In this document: positions 12,300 through 22,254 of the stretch, in pieces
Numbering within the stretch: the first letter of the stretch is position 1
Layout of the letters: each line of letters begins with the position of its first letter
From: Spirometra erinaceieuropaei
Taxonomy: Eukaryota > Platyhelminthes > Cestoda > Diphyllobothriidea > Diphyllobothriidae
Reading direction: 5' to 3'
Length of the DNA: 64,000 nt
NCBI GenBank assembly: GCA_902702965.1
Contig: CACRXP010000300.1
Coordinates: 634,279-698,278, forward strand
Made by a program: the position numbers and the translations under genes
The notes under the pieces: model-generated
What the model was told of the DNA's origin: nothing
The model's database searches: none
Seen by the model: the letters and a program-made list of their open reading frames with translations, nothing else

Positions 12300-12790
12300 T
12301 CGACCGTCGTTTCCGACAATGTCCACCGTGCGCCCCACAACAAAGTGAGAGCAGAGACGATGACTTGTGCGTAAATTAGTTAATAGTGATAATAGACCTG
12401 CTTTGCGTCTATCATACTCTCTCCTCCTCTCCCATCTGGACCCGGTGTCAAGGTAGAGTCAAGAACACCGGGGGCGGCGAAGGGCGCAGGTGGCTGGCAC
12501 GGCCGGACCCGCATCTAGGCATGCCACTTCACTCCCTGGTCCACACAGCAAATGACAAGGCTTTTGATCAACAACAACAGCAGCAGCAGCAGCAGCAACA
12601 ACAACAACAACACCCCAACAGGGGTCAAAAGGACGATGACGACTGGGCAGGCATGCCCATCACCTGTATACCCAGCGGGAGCATAAGCGCATCTATCGAC
12701 AGATAACCAGGTTTCAGCGCATTTCAGGCTGTGAGGGTCACAGGTTTTCTGATACTGACATAGCATACGCTTTCAGGCCATTTGACGTAG
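12300..12790 (-). repeat. Dispersed repeat, family 1, with CAA/CAG tract
   Basis: The block is the reverse orientation of the family at 841-1200 and 63230-63780. It contains 'caccgtgcgccccacaacaa' (compare 62590-62612) and 'tcactccctggtcc', then a CAA/CAG tract at 12569-12612, then 'cagcgggagcataagcgc' (compare 61722-61742). The glutamine-rich frame across the tract is a product of the repeat, not a gene. Confidence 0.65.
12569..12612 (+). repeat. (CAA/CAG)n trinucleotide tract
   Basis: A run of CAA and CAG triplets about 44 bp long inside the family 1 repeat. The corresponding place in other copies has only two or three units (TTGTTGTTG near 1041 and 63470; CAACAACA near 61660), so the tract expanded in this copy. 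Confidence 0.85.
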
Positions 12791-13021
12791 ACGAGCGAAA
12801 CGTGGGCTTGCATTTAGGAATAGGTTTATTGTGTATTGTTATTTGAAAGGAATTTCTTAGTTTTTATTTTAAACTCGATTAGGGTTCGACTTTTCCGGAT
12901 ATAACCTGGAAAAGAATTTCAGATAGTCGCGTATCTTATGGAGTAGAAATTTGGCCGTTGGGACTTTGTGAATTTGGGAGCCTGGGCCGTCACCCTTCAG
13001 GGTTAGGTAGCCAAACGGTCG

Positions 13022-13815
13022 TCAATTGACAGCCAATACCCGTAAAGCACAAACACTTTCCCCACATACATGAGTGTCACGGATCGCTTGAGAAAGGGCA
13101 GCGACATCTTGGCTCTCAGCGTAAAAGTCCGCCGCCTTACACAAACACACGCGCAACTGGGCAGACTGCATGCACTGAGTTGGTGCGGCGGTTGGCAGCC
13201 TTTCAAGCCACGGCGCTCGACGTAGTGTCAGATGTTGATCACACATACAGCATATGAACCGTATGCAAACGGAGCCGAGACGCACATTTCCTGTTTGAGT
13301 GGGAGGTGGCAGCTGGGTACTTGCGGTTGATGATAGTGTGCGGTGAGATGCTGGCAAGGGAGGATGTGATGGTGTAGAGCAGCCGGCGGTCGGCTTCCGC
13401 ATGTTTTCGTGGACGCGCATGTGGCCTAATAGATCCATGTGGTGATGGCGGTATGCTCGCTAGACGATGGGGTGTGCGTTGGGCTGAGCATGATAGGTGT
13501 GCTGGATGGACTAAGTGTGGTGGGGATGCTGGTGTTGGGCGCGCAGGGCGGCGGAGTGAGGAGGGAGCTAGGCATGGTAGGCGTGAGGTATATGTCGCGT
13601 CTGTTGGGATTGCTGTCAGTTCCGCTCTCGTAGATACGCATGTGGACGAGTAGACCCATGCGGTACATGAATGTGTTAGGGCAGCGTGCACAGTGGAGGC
13701 AGATGTAGCGGGTGTAATTTGGTGCATCAGGCACTGGTTCTCCCGTCTCTATGCGATAAATTCGCAAATGAACGACCAGGGCGATGTGTGAGGTTAATGC
13801 GGGACCACAATGCAA
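13022..13815 (-). pseudogene. Decayed C2H2 zinc-finger-like repeat sequence
   Basis: Minus-strand frames show finger-like pieces: ICLHCARCPNTFMYRMGLLV followed by HMRIY, LVVHLRIYRIETGEPVP, and LLGHMRVHENMRKP. The spacing and a TGEPVP linker resemble C2H2 fingers joined by TGEKP linkers, but the last histidine is often tyrosine and the pieces fall in three frames. Between them lie Pro/Ser/Thr-rich stretches. A multicopy sequence of this style is, from memory, common in diphyllobothriid tapeworms. I read it as a decayed copy of such a family, not an expressed transcription factor. Confidence 0.6.
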
Positions 13816-13827
13816 ACAGATATAATT

Positions 13828-14290
13828 CAGTACCTGTAAGGGAGATAGGCATAATCTTTGAAAATCCTATTTACAGATATAGGCTGAAAAACATACAAAT
13901 GTTCACGTAGATACACGGACAAATTTTATCAGTTCGTATCAAGTAGATACATGTCCATCATATAAAATGCCATCTAGTCTTTGTTTAAATGTCTCAACGC
14001 CTTCCACCGGAACAATTGAATCAGGTTGTTTGTTCCGATGCTCAAACACCCGGTGTGAGAAGAAATTCGTCCGCAATTCAAGCTTGGCGTAATTTGTCTT
14101 CACTCTATATCTGTGACCTCGGAGATTTGTCGTTTGTGATAGTTCGAAAAAATCGGCCAATTTGAGTGCGCAGTCTACTCTGACTAGTTTGAAGACCACG
14201 ATCATGTCCCCTCTGTACTGGCTATAATAGAGAGGGAAAAGTTTGAGCCTTTTTGGTCGTTCCTCATAAGGTAGGCTCTTCAGTTCGCCG
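13828..14290 (-). mobile_element. 3' end fragment of a CR1-like LINE
   Basis: The minus-strand frame at 13939-14205 carries the C-terminal signature of the local LINE ORF2: FFELSQTTNLRGH, then FFSHRVFEHRNKQP, then FKQRLDGIL. The 3' tail is like that of the larger copy ending at about 14297 (compare 'aattcagta' at 13828 and 14297). It is a 5'-truncated copy lying directly downstream of the longer LINE, in the same orientation. Confidence 0.75.
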
Positions 14291-15126
14291 AGTATAATTC
14301 AGTATATATGAGGGATAGAGGCAGAGCCTTGGAAAAAAACATTCAGATATTTACATAGCAGTTATGCCAGTCACTGATATCATGTAAATGTTTGACCATC
14401 AAGCATAAATGTATCTACTCTTCATTTGAAGGTCTCAACGTTTTCCGCTAAAACAACCAAGTTCGGCAATTTGTTCCATCCCTCAATCAGCCGATGGGAG
14501 AAGAATTTGGCCCACATTTCGAGTTTGGCATATTACAGCTTCAATTTGTATTGGTGCCCTCGAAGATTTGTCGTCCGCGCCAGTTCGAAGAAATCGTCAA
14601 ACTGTAGAGCACAGTTTAGCCCTTGGACGATCCTGAAGGCCATGATCATATCCCCTCTGCATTGTCTATAAGAGTGACGAAATATAAGAAAGAGGAAATA
14701 GTTTTAGCTTTTCCAGACGTCTTTCATAAGGTAAGCTACTTAATCCTCCGACTAGCTTGGTCGCTCTTCGTTGTACGTTCGCCAGTAGGGTGTAATGTTG
14801 TTTCATCCAGGGACACCATGCCTGAACACAGTTTTCCAACAATGGTGGAACGTATACTCCAAATACTCGTCAAAATTGAGAAAGGATGTTCTAATCGCGC
14901 CTAGGATACCCATAGCTTTCTTTAATGCCTTGGCGCAGTGAGACGATGGTTTGAGAGTTGACTTCATCCACACACCGAGGTCTCTTAACTCGTTGACTGA
15001 TTCGAGTTGGTGAACTCCTATAAAGTACTTAGATTCAAATCTCAACGGCCTCCTGTTGCTCGAACGTAATCGGATATGTTGGCAATTGTTACGATTGAGA
15101 CTACGGCACCACTCATCACGCAATTT

Positions 15127-16010
15127 TTACAAGCGATTCAGATTGTCTTGTAACTGTACAGAGTCTTCCGACTTCTCTGTTGATTTCCAAAATTTGAGAT
15201 CATCCACAAACATTACGCGCCCGCAGTTCAGACAGTCCAGGAAGTCGTTCACATATATTAAGAACAGAATTGTACACAGAACGCTCCCCTGCTTAACGCC
15301 ACTATGCGCGGGTGCCCATTCCGATTTGCATTTCCGATACACACACGCTGAGATATGCCCGTAAGAAAATCGGCCAACCATTTCAACAGAGTTCCATTCA
15401 CACCCACTTGATGCAGGTTAAATATAAGACGCCTGTGTGGAACACTGTCAAAAGCCTTTCTGAATTCAATGTACACGGCGTCGACTGGTAAGCCTATGTC
15501 GATTGATTTCGTCCAGCTCTCCAGTGAAACTGGCAGGTTAGTGAGAGAGGATTGACTCCTTCGAAATTCATGCTGATGCATACTGTGCAAGTTGTTTTCT
15601 TCAAGATGCCGCATCAGTTCCGTTTTTATCACCTCTTCCATTAGCTTGCAACAAATGCTTGTGAGACTCACTGGTCTGAAACTATTTGGGGCTGTTCTCT
15701 CGCCATCATTATATATGGGGCTTATATTTGCTTTCTTCCAGTCGGTAGGCAGAGCCCCGGTCTCCATCGAAGTTCGGAAGATCCTGGATAACGGACAGGC
15801 CGGTTGGCCTGAGAGTTCATTCAGGACTTTTGCGAGCACGCCGTTCAGACCAGGGGATTTAGTGGGCTGTAGTTGACTCAAAGTCTTCCTTACCGTGTCT
15901 GTTGTGAAGTCCACCGTGCTAATTGAATCCTCTGATTTAACAATTGGGGGGTAAACTCTTTCATCAAAAGCCGGCTCCTCGGTAAACACGGACGTGACGA
16001 AATCGGACAA
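15127..16010 (-). pseudogene. LINE ORF2 reverse transcriptase segment
   Basis: Conserved RT blocks in order: SPGLNGVLAKVLNEL, FRPVSLTSICCKLMEEVI, HEFRRSQSSLTNL (normally HGFR), FRKAFDSVPHRRL, then in a second frame KQGSVLCTILFLIYVND and MFVDDLKFW. The frame shifts between the two halves near 15270-15300. Two catalytic Asp motifs carry substitutions. It is part of the 14291-18541 LINE. Confidence 0.8.
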
Positions 16011-16404
16011 CAGGTTCGCCTTATCTGAATTGTCAGAAAACGTATTTTCCCGGCGATCTTTTAGGCAGGGAATTCAGTCCCGGTTGCGTGTCGCCTTATT
16101 CAAGTATCCAAAGAATTTTTGGAATTTTGCGGGATACTTTTTTAGAAGTTTAGACTCAAATTGTGCCCGTTCCCTCCTCAACAGATTCCGACATACATTC
16201 CTCTGTTTTTTGAAGTCAGCAAAATGCTCTGTTTGCTGACATTTGGCGTACTTTTTCCAAAGTCTCCTTTTTAATTTAAGGTTCTTCTTTATTTCTGACG
16301 TCACCCTCTCTGGTCGGGATGTGCATAGCTTCCTCTTCAGTGGGCAACAGCTCTGTACCAAGTGTTGCATTATGTTCTTGAAGAAGAGCCAATTGCTTTC
16401 TGAG

Positions 16405-16911
16405 TCAGGTCCTTGTGCTGAATTCCAGTTCATCTTCTGTAGCAGATTTTTCATTCGGCGATAATCCCCTTTCCATACATTTTTTTCTCAGCTGCTCGAA
16501 TTTCGGGTACAGAAAAATGGCTATACCCCAAACAAGAACGCAGTGGTCACTTCGGCCAAGGGGCGTGTGCGATTCCAAACCGTGTATGCAACTATCATGC
16601 CTAGTGATAATGAGATCCAAACAACTGGACTGCTGTCCTTTTCTGAATCGAGTGTCCACTTTAACATGTTGGGTAAGGAACTCATGTGTGATCAGTTGAA
16701 TAAATTTCTGTTCGGAGGAATTTTCTGATCGCGTGCAATGCATCAAATCCCACTCGATGTTTCGATAGTTGCAGTCACAAAGTAATATTATGTGTTTACT
16801 TTGGCAAATTTCTTTTAGCTCGGTGATGAGTGCATCATCCGCATCCGTCCACTGGCTTGGCGGTCTGTAAACCAGGGCCATTTGGAGGCTTGAATGGTTT
16901 GGCACCTCCAA
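16405..16911 (-). pseudogene. LINE ORF2 endonuclease segment
   Basis: A minus-strand open segment with the exonuclease-endonuclease-phosphatase fold motifs of non-LTR elements: LVYRPP, ILLCDCNYRNIEWDL (normally GDFN), CLDLIIT and the terminal GRSDHCVLVWG. The catalytic Gly-Asp before Asn is replaced by Cys-Asp, which fits decay. It belongs to the LINE spanning 14291-18541. Confidence 0.8.
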
Positions 16912-18637
16912 GTAAAAACTGAGTATTTTACAATCAATGTGCCGAAATGGGGAAGACTCAACCCTGACGTAGTCGATGCCATCTCGTATAAATGCCGCAA
17001 TCCCCCACCCCTTCGTTCGTTTCAGTCCATTCGGAGAATCTGTAAACCATCTAACATTATTTCCGCGTCTTTTATCTGCCTTTTAACCATGTTACCGTAA
17101 GAGCTATCAAGTCGGGTAGGAAATGGGCCACGGTGAGTTTTATTTCATTAATTTGTTGAATAAACTCTGCACATTTGTGTACATCATTTTTATATTATTC
17201 GGTTGTTTAGATCTCTGGAAATTGTTTGCTGGTGCTTTTGACCGATAGTTATTACTGCATATTTCACATGGCGTACCAAGTCAACTTGTCGGTTTTGAAT
17301 TTACTGAAGTTTGTCGGAACCGAACGCCGATGCTTTTACCGTCAATGTCACCGGGTGATTTCACAAAAAGGAACGCTCTATTTTTACAATTTGGTTGCTT
17401 GCTATTTTCAGATTTAATTCGCCCTCGCTCTGACGTTTTCTCATTTCCTCTACCAGCGTCCTCACTTTTATCTGTTTTGTGGGTGATAGTCGGGCTGAAA
17501 AAAACACTCCACGATGGTTGTTTCGAAGTGTAGACTTTCGCGACAAGATAAGACCTGCTTGCTGTTCGTTCCCCAATTAGACTTTTAGTGGTCTCGGTCG
17601 CAATTTCTCTGCGTTGTTTCTGACTAAAGGTCCCAAATGGAAGATCTTTTGCATTTCAACGACCTCACCGGGTCCTTACGTGTCATTGAGTAGGTTTTGG
17701 AATGTCAGCAGATCGCGTTTCGCCCTCTTTTTCGGAGTGTCTCCAGGTGCTTCAGGAACTCCTTGCACTACCACACAACGTGATCCCTCGGGAAAAACTG
17801 GCGGTTGTGTCCTGTCCTCTTTTGCTGGCGATAGATTGAGTCTCAGACTCTGGGACTGTCTTTATGGCTGTATCCAGATCAGATGCTAAGTTGCTCGAGT
17901 CCGCGATATATGCTGTAACATCTTTATTTGGCTGCCTCACCTTACTTTTTTCATTATAGCTTGATACACATGTAAAGGGCAAGCTGTTAGTGCTGTTTGT
18001 TGACGTACTTAAATCCATGCGATCACTTTCAACATGTTTTTCTGGGATTGTTGATCGTTGTTTTGTTTTGGTGCAGACGGACTCTGCATGATTCAGATTT
18101 GCCCAATTTATGGAAATGAGAGAACCAGTTCCATCTTTGTCTGTCTTATTTTTATTTCCACCCATTTCGGTTAGGTCCGAAGACTTGTCTAGTGACTTCG
18201 TTCGTCGCCTCTTGTTTCTCCGAAAATGAGGTCTATAACCTTTTTCCAAGTTCCTGATGTTCCTGTGGTCCGGCTCAATGACGTTTTTCATGTCCTTTAT
18301 ATCGTGTTCAGGGGTTTAATTTTGTTATACTTGGAAGTGACGCTTTTATTTCAGTTAGGAGGTCGACGTCTACTTCTAGTTTCGAAATTCTGGTGGCAAG
18401 TTCTCGACATCTATCACAGCGTGTTGACATTTCAGTATCTAGTTTATTTGTGGCTGACATCAGCAGTGAACTGCGGTCTTCAGGGTTGGTGGTCGGTGGC
18501 CCATCACATCCAGCCGAGAGCGGGTTAAGTATTTCCGGCAAATTTTTTATTACAGAAAATAGAAAACGGTTTACAAATAAGTGAAAGATCGACTTTTTCT
18601 GAGTCTATATTATTTTCGTAAGCATCCGGCCGTCCGG

Positions 18638-18722
18638 ACGTGGCCGAATGGTTAAGGGCGTCGGCTCTTGCACAAGTGGTCCGTGGTTCGAATCCTGAGT
18701 GAGGCGGACTTTCGTCACACTT
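18638..18722 (+). repeat. tRNA-like sequence (Ser/Leu style), decayed
   Basis: The A-box-like segment GTGGCCGAATGGTTAAGG is typical of Ser/Leu tRNAs, and the B box GGTTCGAATCC is exact. The outer five bases GTCCG can pair with CGGAC. The T stem does not pair and the anticodon arm is irregular, so a functional tRNA is unlikely. It is followed by 'cacacttgggtcatg', resembling the tail of the tRNA-derived element at 4558-4600. Confidence 0.55.
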
Positions 18723-18779
18723 GGGTCATGGACAGTTGCATTACCCAAGGTTGCACTAAGTTATAATGGGTGACTCCAA

Positions 18780-19038
18780 TTGCTAAGTGGTCACTTTACT
18801 GAGCACAAAGTAAAGCTTTTTTTCCAAACGGAATTCAGTATTAAATGACAATTGGAAGCAAAGAACGACTTAGCTTTCGTAGACAGGTTCTAAGTAGTCT
18901 TCGCTTTCTGTCGGTTTTCGAGCACTTCGTCGAAGAAAGCTTAACTTCGGAAGCACGATGAAGCCGGCATTCGTAGGAATATGAGCTAAACCGAGCTAGA
19001 TGCTTCGTTAAACTCCGGATGGTGGTTTCCTGAGGGCC
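18780..19038. other. No gene recognised
   Basis: Short spacer between the tRNA-like block and the unidentified ORF at 19039-19443. No motif was seen. Confidence 0.35.
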
Positions 19039-19443
19039 TCAGTGAAGGATGAAGATATTGCCGGTAATGGGATCCGCGAAAGCGGAGGTTACTTGCACTT
19101 TTGAACTGATTTCCCGATTTATTTCGAAAAGGCGTAACCCTGGACGGAGACGGGTGATCGAAATGCCAGAACTTGAGAAGACGAGTAAATTCCAGTTGAA
19201 TTCCAACAGCGCGTTTGTAGCTTCGGTAACGCTTTTCATTTGTATCGAGAGATACTTCATTTGACAAAACTCGTCGTAGACAGCCATGTACAGTATCGTC
19301 TGGGAAACGTTGATGCCTATCAGTTGGCTGACGGTTTGCAGTACATCTTTTCCCATGTTGGTCAACTGACAGGGATGTACCGTTATAAGTACAAACTCAT
19401 GCGACAGATCCGCATGTGCAAGGGTCTCAGACATCTGCTTCAT
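19039..19443 (-). CDS. Unidentified ORF, possible exon or captured gene fragment
   Basis: A minus-strand frame of 134 codons from ATG to a TGA stop; the same frame stays open upstream for at least ~15 more codons. Composition looks protein-like, with alternating hydrophobic segments such as [32 protein letters not shown] and [16 protein letters not shown], suggesting a beta-rich fold. I do not recognise the family. It sits where the 3' portion of the neighbouring LINE copy (19540-21500) would be expected, yet lacks LINE C-terminal motifs. It could be the last exon of a gene, a captured gene fragment, or a diverged LINE part. No clear splice sites were placed. Confidence 0.35.
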   Translation of the reverse strand: MKQMSETLAHADLSHEFVLITVHPCQLTNMGKDVLQTVSQLIGINVSQTILYMAVYDEFCQMKYLSIQMKSVTEATNALLEFNWNLLVFSSSGISITRLRPGLRLFEINREISSKVQVTSAFADPITGNIFILH

Positions 19444-19539
19444 TACCGATTCAACACTGGCTCGGTCACCAAGGGTCCTGGTGTCGAATGTGGACTCCCG
19501 GTTGGCTTGTCTGGTTGTTTTTCATGCGCGGTATTACAC

Positions 19540-21500
19540 TCCAAACTCATTAGTAGTTTAGTCACTCTTCGTTGTACGTTCTCCAAAAGTGTGTAATCTT
19601 TTTTCGTCCAGAGACGCCATGCCTGAATGCAATGCTCTAACATTGACCGAACATATATTGCAAGCACTCGACCGAAATGCTCTTTTTCAAAAGTGAGGAA
19701 GGAGTTCCTGATCGCGCCTAGAATGCCCACGGACTTCTTTGACACCTTGGTGCAGTGAAAAGGCGGTTCGAGAGTGGGCTTCATGCACGCACAGGGATCT
19801 CTTAGTTCGTTGGCTGATTCGAGTTAGTGACTTCCAGTGATGTAGTGATATTTAACTCTCAACGGCCTTCTGACGCTAGATCGTAATCAACTAATTTGAT
19901 ATTTGTTATAGTTGAGGTGTAGGAACCGCTCATCAGATCATTGCTGCAAACAATCGAAATTCTTTTGAAATTGTAGTACATCTTCCAGCCTTTCAATTTA
20001 TAACAATTACTTGAGATCATTGACAAAAAGTACCCGAGTGCTGTTCAGACAATCCAGGCAGTCGTCCACACTTATACAAAACATAATTGAACTCTGAACG
20101 CTCCCGTGCGGATCACCATTGTGAAAGGTTGCTCACTGTTATTTAGCGTTGCCCATTCAAACACGCTGAGATCTGCTTGTAAGAAATCAGACTAGCCATT
20201 TCAGTATATTCCCGTTACCACCCATTAGACGTAATTTAAATAAAAGTCGTTGGTCTTGTGACGATCAAGGACGTAAAATCAATTGTAACCGCACACAATA
20301 AATTCGTTCAGTTTAATGTCAGGAGTCAGGGGTCTGTGAGAACAGGTTTATTCTGTACACAAAGCAGGTTGCCGAGAATATGCTGCATGCATATGTGCGA
20401 GAAAAGCCTTCGTACTCGGAGGGCGCCAGTTGCAGAGCGTTGCATACGTGGGAGTGGATGTTTGCGCGACGTGCATGTCCGTGTTAGCAGGAGTGCATTT
20501 CTAACTGCGTGCTGTACAGGATGTTGATTTTTTGGGTAGAAAATATACGGTCCATGGTGAAAAATAACGCGCGTAACAAGCCAGTTAGTCCGAGGCGCGT
20601 GAGACAGCGAAAGTGAGTGTGCACAGCCGTAGCGTGTCTGCAATCGAACGAGGGGACACAGAAATGACTGCTACAGTCTAAAAGACTGTTAAAAGCATTT
20701 CTAAAGTTTATGCACATTATACCTACCGACGGACATATTTCGACAAACTTATTCTTGCTGTCCATTGCTATGAGCAGGTCAGTAAGACAGGATCGACTCC
20801 TTATAACTCCATGCTGATGTGAACAAATAAAATTGTATTCTTCCAGACGTCGCAGTGACTCCGTTTCTATTATCCGCCCTATTAGGTTGCGACAGATGCT
20901 TGTGAGGTTTGCTGTTCTCTCTCCTCCTTTACATATAGGGCTTATGTTGCCTTGGTTCCGGTCAGGAGACAGAGACCTAGCCTTCATCGACGTTTTGAAT
21001 ATCTTGGAGAACAAAGAGACCAAGTCGTCCTTGAGTTCATTCGGAACTTTTGTGAGTATGTCGTCCGGACTAGGCGATTTGGTGATCTGTAACCGCCTCA
21101 AAAGTTTCCTTACCGTATGTGTTGCGAAGGGCGCCCTGCTAGTTGTATTGCTAGCTGTAGCGATTGAGGCCAAAATCTTTCATAAAAACCGGCTCCTCGA
21201 CATAAGCGAGCGCGAAAAAGTCGGAGAACAGGTTGGCCCTCTCTGGATTACCAGACAACTTATTTCTATGCCAATAATTTAGACTAGGAATGTAGCCTCG
21301 ATTTTTTTTGCTTATTCACGTTACTGAGAGACTTTTGGGATTTTACTTAATATTTTTGTCAGTTTTTGACCAAAATGATGTTTGTTCCTTACTCAGTACA
21401 TTTCACAATATGCTTCACTGTTTTTCAAAATCAGTAAAATGCTCTGGTTGTTGATATCTGGTCTACTTTTTCAGAGCCCCCCTTCCACCCAAAGGTATTT
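19540..21500 (-). mobile_element. Decayed CR1-like LINE copy with an internal insertion
   Basis: Minus-strand RT motifs are recognisable but heavily mutated: SPSPDDILTKVPNEL, ANLTSICRNLIGRII, HQHGVIRSRSCLTDL, FRNAFNSLL. Further on come WLV and FLTSRSQRV-like pieces (20170-20240) and [11 protein letters not shown] (19560-19610). Between about 20265 and 20685 roughly 420 bp of unrelated sequence separates FRNAFNSL from the next RT block. It resembles the larger LINE at 14291-18541 but is much more decayed. Confidence 0.75.
20265..20685. other. Unidentified insertion in a LINE reverse transcriptase
   Basis: This ~420 bp segment interrupts the RT homology of the 19540-21500 LINE: the residues before it (FRNAFNSL) and after it (DQRLLFKL-like) are adjacent in related copies. 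It has no recognisable gene; the frames at 20258-20643 on both strands lack motifs. Boundaries are approximate and no target site duplication was established. Confidence 0.45.
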
Positions 21501-22250
21501 TATTAGTTCTGATGGCACATAATCATGATGGGAAGGGATCGATTTCCTATTAAGTGGGTAGCAGTGTTATATTCGGGCTACCTGCCGGTTTGGATTCGTC
21601 TAGATTGGTTTCCTTATAAGGTGATTGGCGTTGATCGTCGATGGGGGTGACTGTAGAAATGCCTATTTCTGAGTTTTCATGCATGAAAATCATACACGCT
21701 CAAACACGTGAAATTCAACAGGCAATATTGAAATAAACTCCTCAACGACTGAACTTTTATTAAAAAAGGATCTGATAAGGGCAACGAACCACAGGGCACG
21801 TCTACGAACCCCTCATCTCCAATTATATCCCCAAATAATTATCTGTCCTGCGTACCAGTTATTTATCACAGCCCTACCATATATCCAGCAAATAATTCAC
21901 GCGTCGATTGCCCTAAGTCATTTATGCCCCAACCCAGTTCAGGCTTCCCACCACTTAAGGCCAATTGTTCTCAGGTACGTCAATCTACCTCCTTTTACTT
22001 CCAACGTAGACCTGGTTTCCCACCCTTTTATTATTATAGCTGCCTACCCTCCCCAATAGCCTCCTCCCCTTCCTCCACAAGCCTATCCACGCTCTAACTC
22101 CCCCAACATTCCAATGCTCGAAAACTATATCCTTTAGGTCTCATGCTCAACCGTCTCTTGCTGACTCCCCGTACGTCAATAATTCTAGACTAAGTGGTAC
22201 TTATTCTGAAAGCATCATTAATTCACAGCTTACATATCCGCCTCCAATTT
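21501..22250. other. No gene recognised
   Basis: A pyrimidine-rich stretch (about 21830-22150) upstream of the plus-strand LINE. It might be the decayed 5' region of that LINE, but no ORF1 motif was seen. Confidence 0.35.
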
Positions 22251-22254
22251 TTTT

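Larger units (their letters stand above)
14291..18541 (-). mobile_element. Near full-length, inactive CR1-like LINE with two ORFs
   Basis: Read on the minus strand this is a two-ORF non-LTR retrotransposon. ORF1 (about 18541-17360) has a short Cys/Leu-rich coiled segment (RCDRCRELATRISKLEVDVD) and a C-terminal RNA-binding-like domain (NHRGVFFSARLSP). ORF2 begins near 17100 with an endonuclease (about 17000-16405; IILLCDCNYRNIEWD, GRSDHCVLVWG), followed by reverse transcriptase (about 16010-15127) and a C-terminal region to about 14430. Several frameshifts and stops break both ORFs. Catalytic positions are changed: the usual ID in the first Asp motif is IEFRKAFDSVPH, and the FADD box reads FVDD. 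The copy is inactive. Clade assignment is by motif style. Confidence 0.85.

Noticed and set aside
12386..12706. Plus-strand ORF with a polyglutamine run
   Set aside because: The run is the CAA/CAG tract of a dispersed repeat; the flanks match non-coding repeat copies elsewhere in the window.
18638..18722. Functional Ser/Leu tRNA gene
   Set aside because: The T stem and anticodon arm do not pair properly, so it looks like a tRNA-derived relic.
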